DNA from: JBBIOU01 sp037443205
GTDB lineage: Bacteria > Bacteroidota > Bacteroidia > Flavobacteriales_D > UBA2798
Length of the DNA: 64,000 nucleotides
Assembly (NCBI GenBank): GCA_037443205.1
Contig: JBBIOU010000002.1
Span: forward strand, 1 to 64,000
Direction: 5' to 3'
Shown: positions 45,427 through 54,510 of the stretch, piece after piece
Numbering within the stretch: position 1 is the stretch's first letter
Layout of the letters: the number at the start of each line of letters is the position of its first letter
Notes under the pieces: generated by a model
What the model saw: the letters and a program-made list of their open reading frames with translations, nothing else
Database searches by the model: none
What the model was told of the DNA's origin: nothing
Made by a program: the position numbers and the translations under genes

Positions 45427-45434
45427 CAAAGGTT
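45427..45434 (-). promoter_or_regulatory. Possible promoter of the porP-gldKLMN operon
   Basis: On the minus strand AACCTTTG, one base off TAnnTTTG, about 50 bases upstream of the PorP-like start. It is the best candidate in the 128-base gap before the arginase-like gene. Confidence 0.35.
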
Positions 45435-45502
45435 GGCTAAATTAGTAATTTTTTAATACGTGTGCAAATTGCTTAAAAAAATTTGTTAAGAATTTAACTT
45501 GT

Positions 45503-46684
45503 TTAGCTTAGTTTGTGGAAGGTTTTCCACCATAAATCCGGCAATTCACCGCTTAGAGCCAATTCATAATCTTTTTGTGTGCAAGGCACAAGATGGTGTC
45601 TTTCAAACTTTAAGCGCTTGTCAACCGGATAAGGTACTTCCATCCACCACCTGCCCGAGCGTTTGCTTTTGTAAAAAATTATTTCATTGTCAATTTTTTC
45701 GGTAGTAACTCTGTATTTGATAAATGATTTTTTGTCGGTAAGCGGAAAGTCGTTTTTGCGGTTGGCATAGCCCTCAATAAAATACCATATCATTTGGGCT
45801 AATAAATGTGCTGATTGGCCCCTGGTGTCTTCTTTGGGATTCAGTTCAAAAAATCCGGCTGTGGTGAGTTTATCGCTCATGCCTGCATACCTTGCCAGGC
45901 GGCAGGCTTCCTCGCCAAACAAACCGTTGGGCAGTGCATTTTTATTACCGGGCGAATCGGAGCATCGTATGGAACCCATATCAAAGCTGAATATATCTGC
46001 ATTGCGAATATAGGCTTCCGCATCATTGATATCTGCTCTTAAATCGCCCAGGCGAAATGTTTCAAAATGTAATTTTTCGAGCAGTTCAAAAGTTTTTTCG
46101 CCCACGAAATGATTTTGCTGCGCCAGATTGCAATAATTAAATAAATAATTGGGTTGCTGTATTATGATTTTTCCGACAAAAGATTGCGATGTAAAATCTT
46201 CTTCCGGTTCGCCCAAATCAATTTTCGCATCTACGGTAGCAATGTTTACGGTTTGTTCGGCTTTGGCGTAGGCCTGGTAACAGGCAAAGGTTAAGTCATG
46301 TCCGCCTCCGATGACAATGGGCACTATTTTCTTTTTATGTAATTCGTAAAGTGCAGAACTCAGTGCAAAATATGTGTCGTTTATATCGGCACCGGCTTTG
46401 ATGTTTCCTAAATCTGTAATTTTTATATCGTAAGGTAAGGCAGTAAGTTTATATAAATACTGGCGCACGGCATCAGGTGCTTTTGCACACCCTTTGTTAT
46501 CAACGGCCCTGCGGTCTTCATTTACTCCGATGATAGCCAGATTTGTTTTGTTGAGTTCCGGAAAACCGCTTTTATTGTGTATATCTACTTTATCAGCTAA
46601 AAGTTTGTTTAACTGCGGTGATTTGTCAAACGTATCTTGTGCAAAATTTACGGGTTGAAAAAATATAGAAATATCGGTAGCCAT
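45503..46684 (-). CDS. Arginase/formimidoylglutamase-fold protein, two metal ligands missing
   Basis: 393 residues of ureohydrolase fold. GGGHD (His129, Asp130) is intact, but the DAHxD motif reads DAKID (residues 152-156, Lys154 replacing His) and the SxDxD motif reads SFDMG (residues 233-237, Gly237 replacing Asp). Two of the six usual Mn ligands are therefore absent. Automated annotation would probably call it formimidoylglutamase; hydrolase activity is doubtful. It starts on the base after the topA stop, so the two genes are tightly coupled. Confidence 0.8.
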   Translation of the reverse strand: MATDISIFFQPVNFAQDTFDKSPQLNKLLADKVDIHNKSGFPELNKTNLAIIGVNEDRRAVDNKGCAKAPDAVRQYLYKLTALPYDIKITDLGNIKAGADINDTYFALSSALYELHKKKIVPIVIGGGHDLTFACYQAYAKAEQTVNIATVDAKIDLGEPEEDFTSQSFVGKIIIQQPNYLFNYCNLAQQNHFVGEKTFELLEKLHFETFRLGDLRADINDAEAYIRNADIFSFDMGSIRCSDSPGNKNALPNGLFGEEACRLARYAGMSDKLTTAGFFELNPKEDTRGQSAHLLAQMIWYFIEGYANRKNDFPLTDKKSFIKYRVTTEKIDNEIIFYKSKRSGRWWMEVPYPVDKRLKFERHHLVPCTQKDYELALSGELPDLWWKTFHKLS

Positions 46685-49102
46685 TTATTTTTTTGTTTTA
46701 GTGACCGATTTTTTTGCCGCTTTTTTGGGGCTTGTATTTTTTACTTTGGTTTGCGATTTTGTCTTTTCTTTTTTTGTATTTGTTGTTTTATTGTTTTTTG
46801 TTTTTTCGTTTGCGGTTTCGGTATTTCCACCTAATAATTCTACACATTCCTGCAGGGTAAGTTCTTCAACATTTTTGTTTTTGGGGATACGCACGTTTTT
46901 TTTGCCGGCTTTGATAAAAGGTCCCCAGCGACCGTTTAAAATCACTATGCCTTTTTCGGGAAATTGCTTAATGATTTTTTCCTGATCGGCTTTTTTCTTT
47001 GCTTCAATCAACTCAAGGGCTCTTTCGAAGGTGATGGTCATGGGGTCATCTCCTTCGTTTTTTTTGAGCGATGCAAAGGTTCCGTTATGTCCTACATAAG
47101 GACCAAATTTTCCAATGTTGGCTACTACTTGTTTGCCGTCTTTTTCGCCTAATATGCGTGGCAGTTTAAACAATTCCAGGGCTTCTTCGAGTGTAATGGT
47201 TGCAATACTTTGGTTACTTCTAAGGGAGGCAAACCTGGGTTTTTCTTCATCATCGCTGTTGCCAATCTGTATCATGGGGCCAAAGCGCCCTATACGCGCA
47301 ATAACCCGTTTACCACTCTGCGGATCAATGCCCAGTTCTCGCTCGCCACTGGCACGCTCGCTTACTTCTAAGGTTTTTTCTACATCTTTATGAAAGGGGC
47401 CATAAAAATGTTCTATCATCTTATTCCATTTTAGCATCCCCTGAGCTATATCGTCAAATTCTTTTTCAACAGAAGCTGTAAATCCGTAGTCTAAAATATC
47501 TCCGAAATATTGCATCAGAAAATCGTTTACCACCATCCCTATGTCTGTAGGGAATAATTTAGATTTTTCTACTCCGCTGTTTTCTGTTTTTACTTCTTCT
47601 ACAACTTTTCCAGCTTGCAAATACAGATAATCGTAGTTTCTTTTTGTACCTTCTCTGTCTTCCTTTACTACATAACCTCTTTTCTGAATGGTTGAAATAG
47701 TTGGTGCATAAGTAGAAGGGCGTCCGATTCCGAGTTCTTCTAATTTTTTTACCAAACTGGCTTCGGTATATCTGGGCGGATGATGTGAAAAACGCTGAAT
47801 TGCGCTAATGATTTTATGTGTAAGCATTTCTCCGGTTTTCAAAGGCGGTAATACCCCTTCTTTTTCTTCTTCATTTAATTCTTCATCACTCGATTCTATG
47901 TATACACGTAAAAAACCGTCAAATTTTATTACTTCTCCTTGGGACAAAAATATTTCTTCAGCTTTTGATACAGCAATGCGGGCAGTAGTTTTTTCAAGTT
48001 GGGCATCGGCCATTTGCGAGGCAAGGGTTCTTTTCCAAATTAATTCATATAATTTTTGTTCGGCAGGTTCTGCATCAATACGGGTTTTATCCATATAAGT
48101 GGGTCTGATGGCTTCGTGTGCCTCTTGTGCTCCTTTTGTTTTGGTTGTATATTTTTTTGGATTAGCATATTCTGCACCAAACATTTTGGTAATGGTTTCT
48201 TTAGCAGCAGCAATCGCAGTGTCTGATAGGTTTACCGAGTCGGTTCTCATATAGGTAATATACCCGGCTTCGTAGAGTTTTTGTGCAACAGACATGGTTC
48301 TGGAAACCGAAAAGCCGAGTTTACGCGCTGCCTCCTGTTGTAAGGTAGAAGTGGTAAAGGGTGCCGATGGAGATTTTTTAGCGGGCTTGGTGATCAATTC
48401 TTTTACGCTAAATACCGAGCCTGCACACTGATTCAGAAAATGCAGGGCCTGCTCTTTGTTGGCAAACTTTGTATTGAGTTCGGCCTTAATAATATTTCCT
48501 TTGTCGTTTAAAAATTCTCCGGTAACACGATAAAATACTTCGGGTTTATGGGCTAAAATTTCGCGTTCGCGTTCTACAATTAATCGCACAGCCACCGACT
48601 GCACTCTGCCTGCCGAAAGCGAAGGTTTTACCTTTTTCCAGAGCACAGGCGATAGTTCGTAGCCTACTAAGCGGTCTAACACTCTTCGGGCTTGTTGTGC
48701 ATCTACCAGGTTTTTATCTATATGACGAGGGTTTTCAATAGATTTTAAAATCGCATTTTTGGTAATTTCATTAAAGGTAATTCTTTTTGTTCTGGCATCA
48801 GGCAGGCCAAGTGCTTCTTTCAAATGCCAGGAAATGGCTTCTCCCTCGCGGTCTTCATCGGTGGCTAACCAAACTGTTTCAGCTTCTTTGGCCAGTTTTT
48901 TAAGCTCGGCTATTATTTTTTTCTTGTCTTCGGCAATCTCGTATTGCGGCTCAAAACCGTTTTCTATATCAATAGAAAGTCCACTGTCTTTTAAATAGCG
49001 CACATGCCCGAAACTCGACTTTACCAAAAAATCTTTGCCTAAAAACCCTTCAATGGTCTTAGCTTTTGCGGGCGACTCTACAATCACTAAATTCTTTGCC
49101 AT
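46685..49102 (-). CDS. topA: DNA topoisomerase I
   Basis: 805 residues, type IA topoisomerase relaxing negative supercoils. TOPRIM domain at about 1-135 (LVIVESPAKAKTIEGFLG, WLATDEDREGEAISWHL). The catalytic Tyr is in GYITYMRTDS (about residue 280). The C-terminal region contains topoisomerase C-terminal repeats (IGRFGPMIQIG, IGKFGPYVGHNG, WGPFIKAGKKNV) instead of zinc fingers, and a Lys-rich tail (about 755-805) that probably binds DNA nonspecifically. Confidence 0.96.
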   Translation of the reverse strand: MAKNLVIVESPAKAKTIEGFLGKDFLVKSSFGHVRYLKDSGLSIDIENGFEPQYEIAEDKKKIIAELKKLAKEAETVWLATDEDREGEAISWHLKEALGLPDARTKRITFNEITKNAILKSIENPRHIDKNLVDAQQARRVLDRLVGYELSPVLWKKVKPSLSAGRVQSVAVRLIVEREREILAHKPEVFYRVTGEFLNDKGNIIKAELNTKFANKEQALHFLNQCAGSVFSVKELITKPAKKSPSAPFTTSTLQQEAARKLGFSVSRTMSVAQKLYEAGYITYMRTDSVNLSDTAIAAAKETITKMFGAEYANPKKYTTKTKGAQEAHEAIRPTYMDKTRIDAEPAEQKLYELIWKRTLASQMADAQLEKTTARIAVSKAEEIFLSQGEVIKFDGFLRVYIESSDEELNEEEKEGVLPPLKTGEMLTHKIISAIQRFSHHPPRYTEASLVKKLEELGIGRPSTYAPTISTIQKRGYVVKEDREGTKRNYDYLYLQAGKVVEEVKTENSGVEKSKLFPTDIGMVVNDFLMQYFGDILDYGFTASVEKEFDDIAQGMLKWNKMIEHFYGPFHKDVEKTLEVSERASGERELGIDPQSGKRVIARIGRFGPMIQIGNSDDEEKPRFASLRSNQSIATITLEEALELFKLPRILGEKDGKQVVANIGKFGPYVGHNGTFASLKKNEGDDPMTITFERALELIEAKKKADQEKIIKQFPEKGIVILNGRWGPFIKAGKKNVRIPKNKNVEELTLQECVELLGGNTETANEKTKNNKTTNTKKEKTKSQTKVKNTSPKKAAKKSVTKTKK

Positions 49103-49254
49103 GCTTTTAAAAAAAATTTTTAATCAGACGTTGTAAATGCTTTTCGGGTTGCAAATAAAAGTTTTTTATGCTTTGCTTCAAAAATCTATTTACAGCCTCT
49201 TTCGCCTTTATACTTCGTATAAAGATATTTATTAACATATCTTAAGACTGACAA

Positions 49255-49287
49255 TTTGGCATATTTATAAAGATTGCCTACCTTTGT
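49255..49287 (+). promoter_or_regulatory. Promoter for the miaB operon
   Basis: TTTG at 49255-49258, a 21-base spacer and TACCTTTG at 49280-49287, a full Bacteroidota promoter. Transcription starts about 49294, leaving a ~29-base leader. Confidence 0.6.
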
Positions 49288-49322
49288 GTTTTTGTATAAT
49301 CGCAGCAATTAAATAAAAATTT

Positions 49323-50756
49323 ATGGAGGATAGCCCTAATAAGGTAATTGATGAAACCAAACAAGGTGAAGTTTTGATGGTTGAAAACTCATCCGTGAAT
49401 GCCGGTAAAAAATTATTTCTGGAAAGTTACGGATGCCAGATGAACTTTGCCGACAGCGAAGTAGTTGCTTCGATACTTGCTAAAGAAGGTTATGCCACTA
49501 CCCGACAAATAGATGATGCCGATGTGGTTTTAATAAACACCTGTGCCATACGCGACAATGCCGAACAAAGGGTAAGAAACCGTCTGAACGAGTTTCATGC
49601 CCGCAAAAAAAATAAACCCGAACTGGTAGTAGGCTTGTTAGGCTGTATGGCCGAACGACTGAAGTCGAAATTACTGGAAGAAGAAAAATTGGTTGACCTG
49701 GTAGTGGGGCCGGATGCTTACCGCGATTTGCCGGGTTTATTACAACAGGTAGAAGGCGGGCACAAGGCTGTAAATGTATTGCTCTCAAGAGAAGAAACCT
49801 ACGCAGATATTAACCCCATACGCTTAGACAGCAACGGTGTTACTGCTTTTATTTCGATTACGCGCGGTTGCGATAATATGTGCTCGTTTTGTGTTGTTCC
49901 TTTTACCAGAGGCCGCGAACGAAGCCGCGATCCGAAAACCATCGTTCATGAAGCAAAATATTTATTTGAAAACGGATACCGCGAAGTAACGCTGTTAGGG
50001 CAAAATGTTGATTCTTATAAATGGAATATCAACCATAAGGGCGAAATATTAAATACAAATGAACCGATAGTAAATTTTGCAAAACTTTTAGAAATGGTGG
50101 CGCAAATTTCGCCCCTGCTCAGGGTGCGCTTCTCTACTTCGCACCCTAAAGATATGACCGATGAAGTATTGCAAACGATGGCCCGATATCCGAATATTTG
50201 TAAGTATATTCATTTGCCTGTACAATCGGGTAATAGCGAAATACTGCACAAAATGAATCGTGGCTACACACGCGAATGGTATCTGCAAAGAATCAATGCT
50301 ATTCGCAAATATATGCCCGACTGCGGAATATCAACCGATATAATTACCGGATTTTGTTCGGAAACAGAAGCACAACACGCGGATACCATTAGTTTAATGG
50401 AAACCGTAAAATTTGATTTTGCCTACATGTTTAAATACTCCGAAAGACCTAAAACACTTGCCGAAAGAAAATACAAAGACGATGTGCCTGATGAAATAAA
50501 AACCAGGCGCTTAAATGAAGTTATTACTGTGCAGCAAAAACATTCGTTAGAAAGTAACCAAAAGTGTATCGGCAAAAAATTTGAAGTACTTATTGAAGGA
50601 ACTTCTAAGCGGAGCAGCGAGCATTTGTTTGGCAGAAACTCTCAAAATACGGTGATTGTATTTCCCAAGGAAAATTATAAAAAAGGCGAATATGTTACGG
50701 TGTTGGTTGAACAATGTACAGCAGCAACACTGTTGGGTAAAGTTGTAAAAAATTAA
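49323..50756 (+). CDS. miaB: tRNA-2-methylthio-N6-dimethylallyladenosine synthase
   Basis: A 477-residue radical SAM methylthiotransferase acting on A37 of tRNAs. The N-terminal UPF0004 domain holds the second Fe-S cluster's Cys (SYGCQMNFADSE, INTCAIRDNAE, LLGCMAERL). The radical SAM motif is CDNMCSFC in TRGCDNMCSFCVVPF (about 186-193). A TRAM domain ends the protein (about 410-475). An extra ~28 residues precede the usual start; an internal ATG (VLMVENS) could also be used. First gene of the miaB-to-secG run. Confidence 0.95.
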   Translation: MEDSPNKVIDETKQGEVLMVENSSVNAGKKLFLESYGCQMNFADSEVVASILAKEGYATTRQIDDADVVLINTCAIRDNAEQRVRNRLNEFHARKKNKPELVVGLLGCMAERLKSKLLEEEKLVDLVVGPDAYRDLPGLLQQVEGGHKAVNVLLSREETYADINPIRLDSNGVTAFISITRGCDNMCSFCVVPFTRGRERSRDPKTIVHEAKYLFENGYREVTLLGQNVDSYKWNINHKGEILNTNEPIVNFAKLLEMVAQISPLLRVRFSTSHPKDMTDEVLQTMARYPNICKYIHLPVQSGNSEILHKMNRGYTREWYLQRINAIRKYMPDCGISTDIITGFCSETEAQHADTISLMETVKFDFAYMFKYSERPKTLAERKYKDDVPDEIKTRRLNEVITVQQKHSLESNQKCIGKKFEVLIEGTSKRSSEHLFGRNSQNTVIVFPKENYKKGEYVTVLVEQCTAATLLGKVVKN

Positions 50757-50768
50757 TAAAAAATATTT

Positions 50769-52013
50769 ATGAGTAACACTTTGCAAGGCATCAAACAACG
50801 ATTTGGAATAATTGGTAATACACCGGCATTGAACCGCGCACTGGAAATTGCCTCGCAGGTAGCCGCTACCGATTTGAGCGTGTTGGTAACAGGCGAAAGT
50901 GGCAGCGGAAAAGAAATAATGCCGCAGGTTATACATGCGCTGAGCAATCGCAAACACGGGCCATATATAGCAGTAAACTGCGGGGCCATACCCGAAGGAA
51001 CCATAGACTCAGAACTGTTTGGGCACGAAAAAGGCTCCTTTACAGGCGCTGTCGAATCGCGCAAAGGTTACTTTGAAGTAGCTAATGGTGGCACGATATT
51101 TTTAGACGAAGTTGCCGAACTGCCCCTGCAAACCCAGGCGAGATTATTGCGGGTATTAGAAACCGGTGAGTACATTCGGGTAGGCTCATCAAAAGTTATG
51201 AAGACCGATGTGCGAATAATTGCCGCCACTAATGTACGCATCCCCGAAGCCATCAGAAGAGGAAAGTTCAGAGAAGATTTATTTTATCGCTTAAATACAG
51301 TACCCATTTTTATTCCGCCCTTAAGAGAGCGCAAGGAAGACATACATTTGTTGTTTAGAAAATTTGCAGCCGATTTTGCGGATAAATACCGTATGCCCGC
51401 CATCAAGCTTAATGATGATGCGCTGGAAATATTAAATAATTACTCCTGGCCGGGCAATATCCGTCAACTTAAAAATATTACCGAACAAATTTCGGTAATA
51501 GAAAGTGAAAGAGAAATTACTGCCGAAATACTGCTGCGCTACCTGCCAAAAGAAACCAAAGATGTGCCGCTGGCGCTGGGCAAGGAAAACGATTACACCG
51601 AGCGAGAAATATTGTACAAAGTATTGTTTGATATGCGCAATGAATTAAACGAGCTTAAAGCGGTAGTTTACAACTTGATGCATGGCCGGCCGATAGAGCA
51701 CAAATTGGCAACGGAAAATTTAATTCCGCAACTTGAAAATGACGCAGCCTTAGTATCAGTGCCGCAAAAAGGAAACATCATATACAGTCAGGCATCACAA
51801 GGATTTACGGTACAACCAAAAATTATTAACCCCAACACCATACAAGAGCACGAAGAGATAGAAGAGTCGCTTTCGCTGCAGGAAAAAGAAAAAGACATGA
51901 TTAAAAAAGCGCTGATAAAACATAAAAATCGCAGAAAGAATGCAGCTAATGAACTGGGTATATCCGAAAGAACCTTATACAGAAAAATAAAAGAATACAA
52001 TTTGAAACACTGA
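50769..52013 (+). CDS. Sigma-54-dependent transcriptional activator without sensor domain
   Basis: 414 residues. The AAA+ domain starts almost at the N-terminus (about 12-250): Walker A GESGSGKE, the sigma-54 contact loop reading GSFTGA instead of GAFTGA, Walker B GGTIFLDEVAELP, and RLNTVPIFIPPLRER. A middle linker (about 255-360) precedes a Fis-type helix-turn-helix (about 372-412; KNAANELGISERTLYRKI). No receiver, PAS or GAF domain is present, so control must come from elsewhere or from its amount. It is 12 bases after miaB and overlaps lptE by one base. Confidence 0.92.
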   Translation: MSNTLQGIKQRFGIIGNTPALNRALEIASQVAATDLSVLVTGESGSGKEIMPQVIHALSNRKHGPYIAVNCGAIPEGTIDSELFGHEKGSFTGAVESRKGYFEVANGGTIFLDEVAELPLQTQARLLRVLETGEYIRVGSSKVMKTDVRIIAATNVRIPEAIRRGKFREDLFYRLNTVPIFIPPLRERKEDIHLLFRKFAADFADKYRMPAIKLNDDALEILNNYSWPGNIRQLKNITEQISVIESEREITAEILLRYLPKETKDVPLALGKENDYTEREILYKVLFDMRNELNELKAVVYNLMHGRPIEHKLATENLIPQLENDAALVSVPQKGNIIYSQASQGFTVQPKIINPNTIQEHEEIEESLSLQEKEKDMIKKALIKHKNRRKNAANELGISERTLYRKIKEYNLKH

Positions 52014-52513
52014 TGAAGCCGATTATTGTAAGTTTTGCATTTTTGTTTCTTGCATGGTCGTGCAAAGTACGCTACGGCTTTACCGGGGCTGATATACCGG
52101 CCGAAGCCAAAACCGTTTCGGTAGCTTATTTTCAAAATAATGCAGCGCTGGCCAACCCTAACTACAGCCAACGGATAACCGAAGCACTGAAAGATATTTT
52201 TATTTCGCAAACACGTTTAAATCTGGTTGCAAGCAATGGTGATTTACGTTTTGAGGGAAGTGTAACCGCTTACGACATCAGGCCGGTAGCTATACAAGGA
52301 AATGAAACTGCCTCCTTAAATCGTTTAACCATCAGTGTAAATGTAAAATACATAAATACCCTCGACACAAAAAAAAACTTTGAACAAACATTTACCCGTT
52401 TTGTAGATTTTAACAGTAACCAACAACTATCAGCTATCGAAGAAGAATTGATGAACGAAGTAAACAAACAATTGGTACAAGATATTTTTGATCGCTCATT
52501 GAGCAACTGGTAA
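52013..52513 (+). CDS. lptE: LPS assembly lipoprotein LptE-like
   Basis: 166 residues with a lipoprotein signal ending AWSC (Cys about 17). The small alpha/beta body has the Bacteroidota LptE pattern YGFTGADIPAEAKTVSV near the start and RITEALKDIFISQTRLNLV. With LptD it would form the outer-membrane LPS translocon; lptD is not in the window. The one-base TGATG overlap with the upstream activator gene and a one-base overlap with the next gene show tight coupling. Confidence 0.85.
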   Translation: MKPIIVSFAFLFLAWSCKVRYGFTGADIPAEAKTVSVAYFQNNAALANPNYSQRITEALKDIFISQTRLNLVASNGDLRFEGSVTAYDIRPVAIQGNETASLNRLTISVNVKYINTLDTKKNFEQTFTRFVDFNSNQQLSAIEEELMNEVNKQLVQDIFDRSLSNW

Positions 52514-53565
52514 TGACTAAACAAGAACTAAACATATTGATACAAAATCCGGGCGATGCGCATAAAGCTAATCTTTATGAGCTGAAAGAACTTGCTTTGC
52601 AGTTTCCTTACAGCCAGGCCATACAACTGCTTTATGCAAAAGCCCTGCATCAGCATAAAAGCATTGATTATTTGCAACAACTAAAATACACTTCGGCAAT
52701 TACCGCAAACCGAAAAGTGCTGTATGAAGTTATCATGCGTAAAGATTTGCTGGATAAAATAAACAGCCTTATTGAAACAAATGAGCCCGAAGAAAAAAAC
52801 GAAAGCCCTGACACAAAAATTGAAACAGAAATAATTAATAGCGAATATACAGATACAGCAAACCAAAAAACTGCTAACCTTATTGTGCACGAAGCCATTG
52901 ATTTTAGCGATTACTCAAAGGAAAATAATACGGCAACCACCACCTCCGATGATTATGTTTTTACCGCTATTGAAACAGAAAAAATAAACGAAGAGCCTAT
53001 CCTGCAACAAGAAACTACTGAACAAACCGTTGCATCAGAATCAATTGAAAAAACAAACCCTGAGCATGTGTCTGTAAACTTTTCCGAAATAGAAAAACAA
53101 ATACTTTGGGAAGCAGTAAACGCAAGTGTGCAACTGGATGTAATAAAAGACCTTGAACAAAAGCCTGTGATACAAACGCATGAACCGGATGTGCCCGAAG
53201 GTGAAAATCAGGATTTTTTGAGTTGGCTTACAGGCAATGCCAAACAAGCCGGAAAAACCAAACCCTCTGAAATGCATAAAAGCGAACGTAGCGAAATTGC
53301 TGCCTTGGTTGACCGATTTATACAAAACGAACCGAAAATTACACCTCAGAAAACAGCCTTTTTTACTCCGGGCAATGTAGCTAAACTTAGCATCACCGAT
53401 AACGAAGATTTTGTGTCGGAAACACTGGCCAAAATATACGAAAAACAAGGCTACTATCCGAAAGCTATAAGGGTATATGAAAAATTAAGTTTGAAATTTC
53501 CGGAAAAATCTGCTTACTTTGCAAATCGCATTGAAGAATTAAAAAATAAAAAACATTCGTTATGA
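52513..53565 (+). CDS. Bacteroidota TPR-like protein of unknown function
   Basis: 350 residues, probably soluble. The N-terminal helical region (about 15-80, LYELKELALQFPYSQAIQLLYAKAL) resembles a TPR. The middle (about 85-300) is acidic and Thr/Glu-rich, probably disordered. The C-terminal helix-turn-helix pair (FVSETLAKIYEKQGYYPKAIRVYEKL, quoted in part) resembles a last TPR. It lies between lptE and secG with overlaps of one and four bases, and may relate to envelope export; no function can be read from the sequence. Confidence 0.75.
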   Translation: MTKQELNILIQNPGDAHKANLYELKELALQFPYSQAIQLLYAKALHQHKSIDYLQQLKYTSAITANRKVLYEVIMRKDLLDKINSLIETNEPEEKNESPDTKIETEIINSEYTDTANQKTANLIVHEAIDFSDYSKENNTATTTSDDYVFTAIETEKINEEPILQQETTEQTVASESIEKTNPEHVSVNFSEIEKQILWEAVNASVQLDVIKDLEQKPVIQTHEPDVPEGENQDFLSWLTGNAKQAGKTKPSEMHKSERSEIAALVDRFIQNEPKITPQKTAFFTPGNVAKLSITDNEDFVSETLAKIYEKQGYYPKAIRVYEKLSLKFPEKSAYFANRIEELKNKKHSL

Positions 53566-53879
53566 ACATACTGTTTTATGTGTTGATTATATTAGTGTCT
53601 ATACTTTTGATACTGATTGTTTTGATACAAAATCCCAAGGGTGGAGGCATCAATTCATCTTTTGGTTCTGCCAACCAAATAATAGGTGTAAAACAACAAA
53701 CTGATGTGGTAGAAAAAATAACCTGGTATCTGGCTATTGCTTTAGTAGTATTATGTTTATTCTCGGCTCCTATGCTTAAACCCAAAAAAGTGGATGCCGG
53801 CAAAATGGAAACCACTGTTCCCGTAAACTTGCCCGGAGGGAATAATCCCATAAATAATCCCATGATTAAGCCCCAATAA
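53562..53879 (+). CDS. secG: Protein-export channel subunit SecG
   Basis: 105 residues with two transmembrane helices (about 3-23 and 55-75) and the SecG signature LIQNPKGGGINSSFG (about 21-35) between them. The tail is Pro/Asn-rich, as is common in Bacteroidota. It overlaps the preceding gene by four bases (ATGA). Confidence 0.93.
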   Translation: MNILFYVLIILVSILLILIVLIQNPKGGGINSSFGSANQIIGVKQQTDVVEKITWYLAIALVVLCLFSAPMLKPKKVDAGKMETTVPVNLPGGNNPINNPMIKPQ

Positions 53880-54196
53880 AAATTTATCCCGATTTTGTCA
53901 TCAGCCACGCCATTCGATGGCTAATGCAAAGGGTATCTGTGCAGACGGCATCTGGCTTAGTTTTAGATTTCGTATAGAATTTATTACCGGCATAGTTAGC
54001 CTAAATCAAAAAGTTGTTAGAAATAAGTTAAACTTTACATATTCAAGATATGGGCAACTTGTCATACTGTCATAAATAATCGCTGAAAAAACGTCTTTTT
54101 GTAATCTCGTTACTGCAAAAATGACTTATTAACTATATTTTTTAGTATTGGCATAAATTATGACTTTGGCAGCAACAAATTTAAAACGCAAAAAAT
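53880..54196. other. Intergenic region before groS
   Basis: 317 noncoding bases. A small inverted repeat gccat/atggc (53909-53921) follows secG without a T run, so it is not a clear terminator. Upstream of groS the sequence TATGACTTTGG (54159-54169) is a weak -7 candidate. I see no CIRCE-type inverted repeat and no ORF. Confidence 0.4.
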
Positions 54197-54472
54197 ATGT
54201 CAATTAATGTTACTCCCATTGCAGACAGGGTATTGATAGAACCCGATGCAGCCGAAACCAAAACAGCCGGTGGAATCATCATACCGGATACAGCCAAAGA
54301 AAAACCGCAAAAAGGAACAATCATAGCCGTAGGTACGGGTAAAAAAGACGAGCCTATGACCGTTAAAAAAGGTGACAAAGTACTGTACGGTAAATACTCG
54401 GGTACAGAAATAAGCATAGACGGAAAAGATTACCTGATAATGCGCGAAAGCGACATATATGCAATTATATAA
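54197..54472 (+). CDS. groS: Co-chaperonin GroES
   Basis: 91 residues, normal length. The N-terminal PIADRVLIEPDAAE, the mobile loop around KTAGGIIIPDTAKEKPQKG (about 18-36) with the IIIPD GroEL contact, and the roof GKYSGTEI are all present. It caps the GroEL ring. 38 bases upstream of groL, forming the standard operon. Confidence 0.97.
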   Translation: MSINVTPIADRVLIEPDAAETKTAGGIIIPDTAKEKPQKGTIIAVGTGKKDEPMTVKKGDKVLYGKYSGTEISIDGKDYLIMRESDIYAII

Positions 54473-54510
54473 CCTTAATACTTAAAATCATTTAAAAAAA
54501 AGTAAAAATT

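Noticed and set aside
49103..49322. Possible riboswitch or small RNA between topA and miaB
   Set aside because: The gap contains only an AT-rich leader and the miaB promoter; I see no conserved riboswitch core or stable long hairpin.
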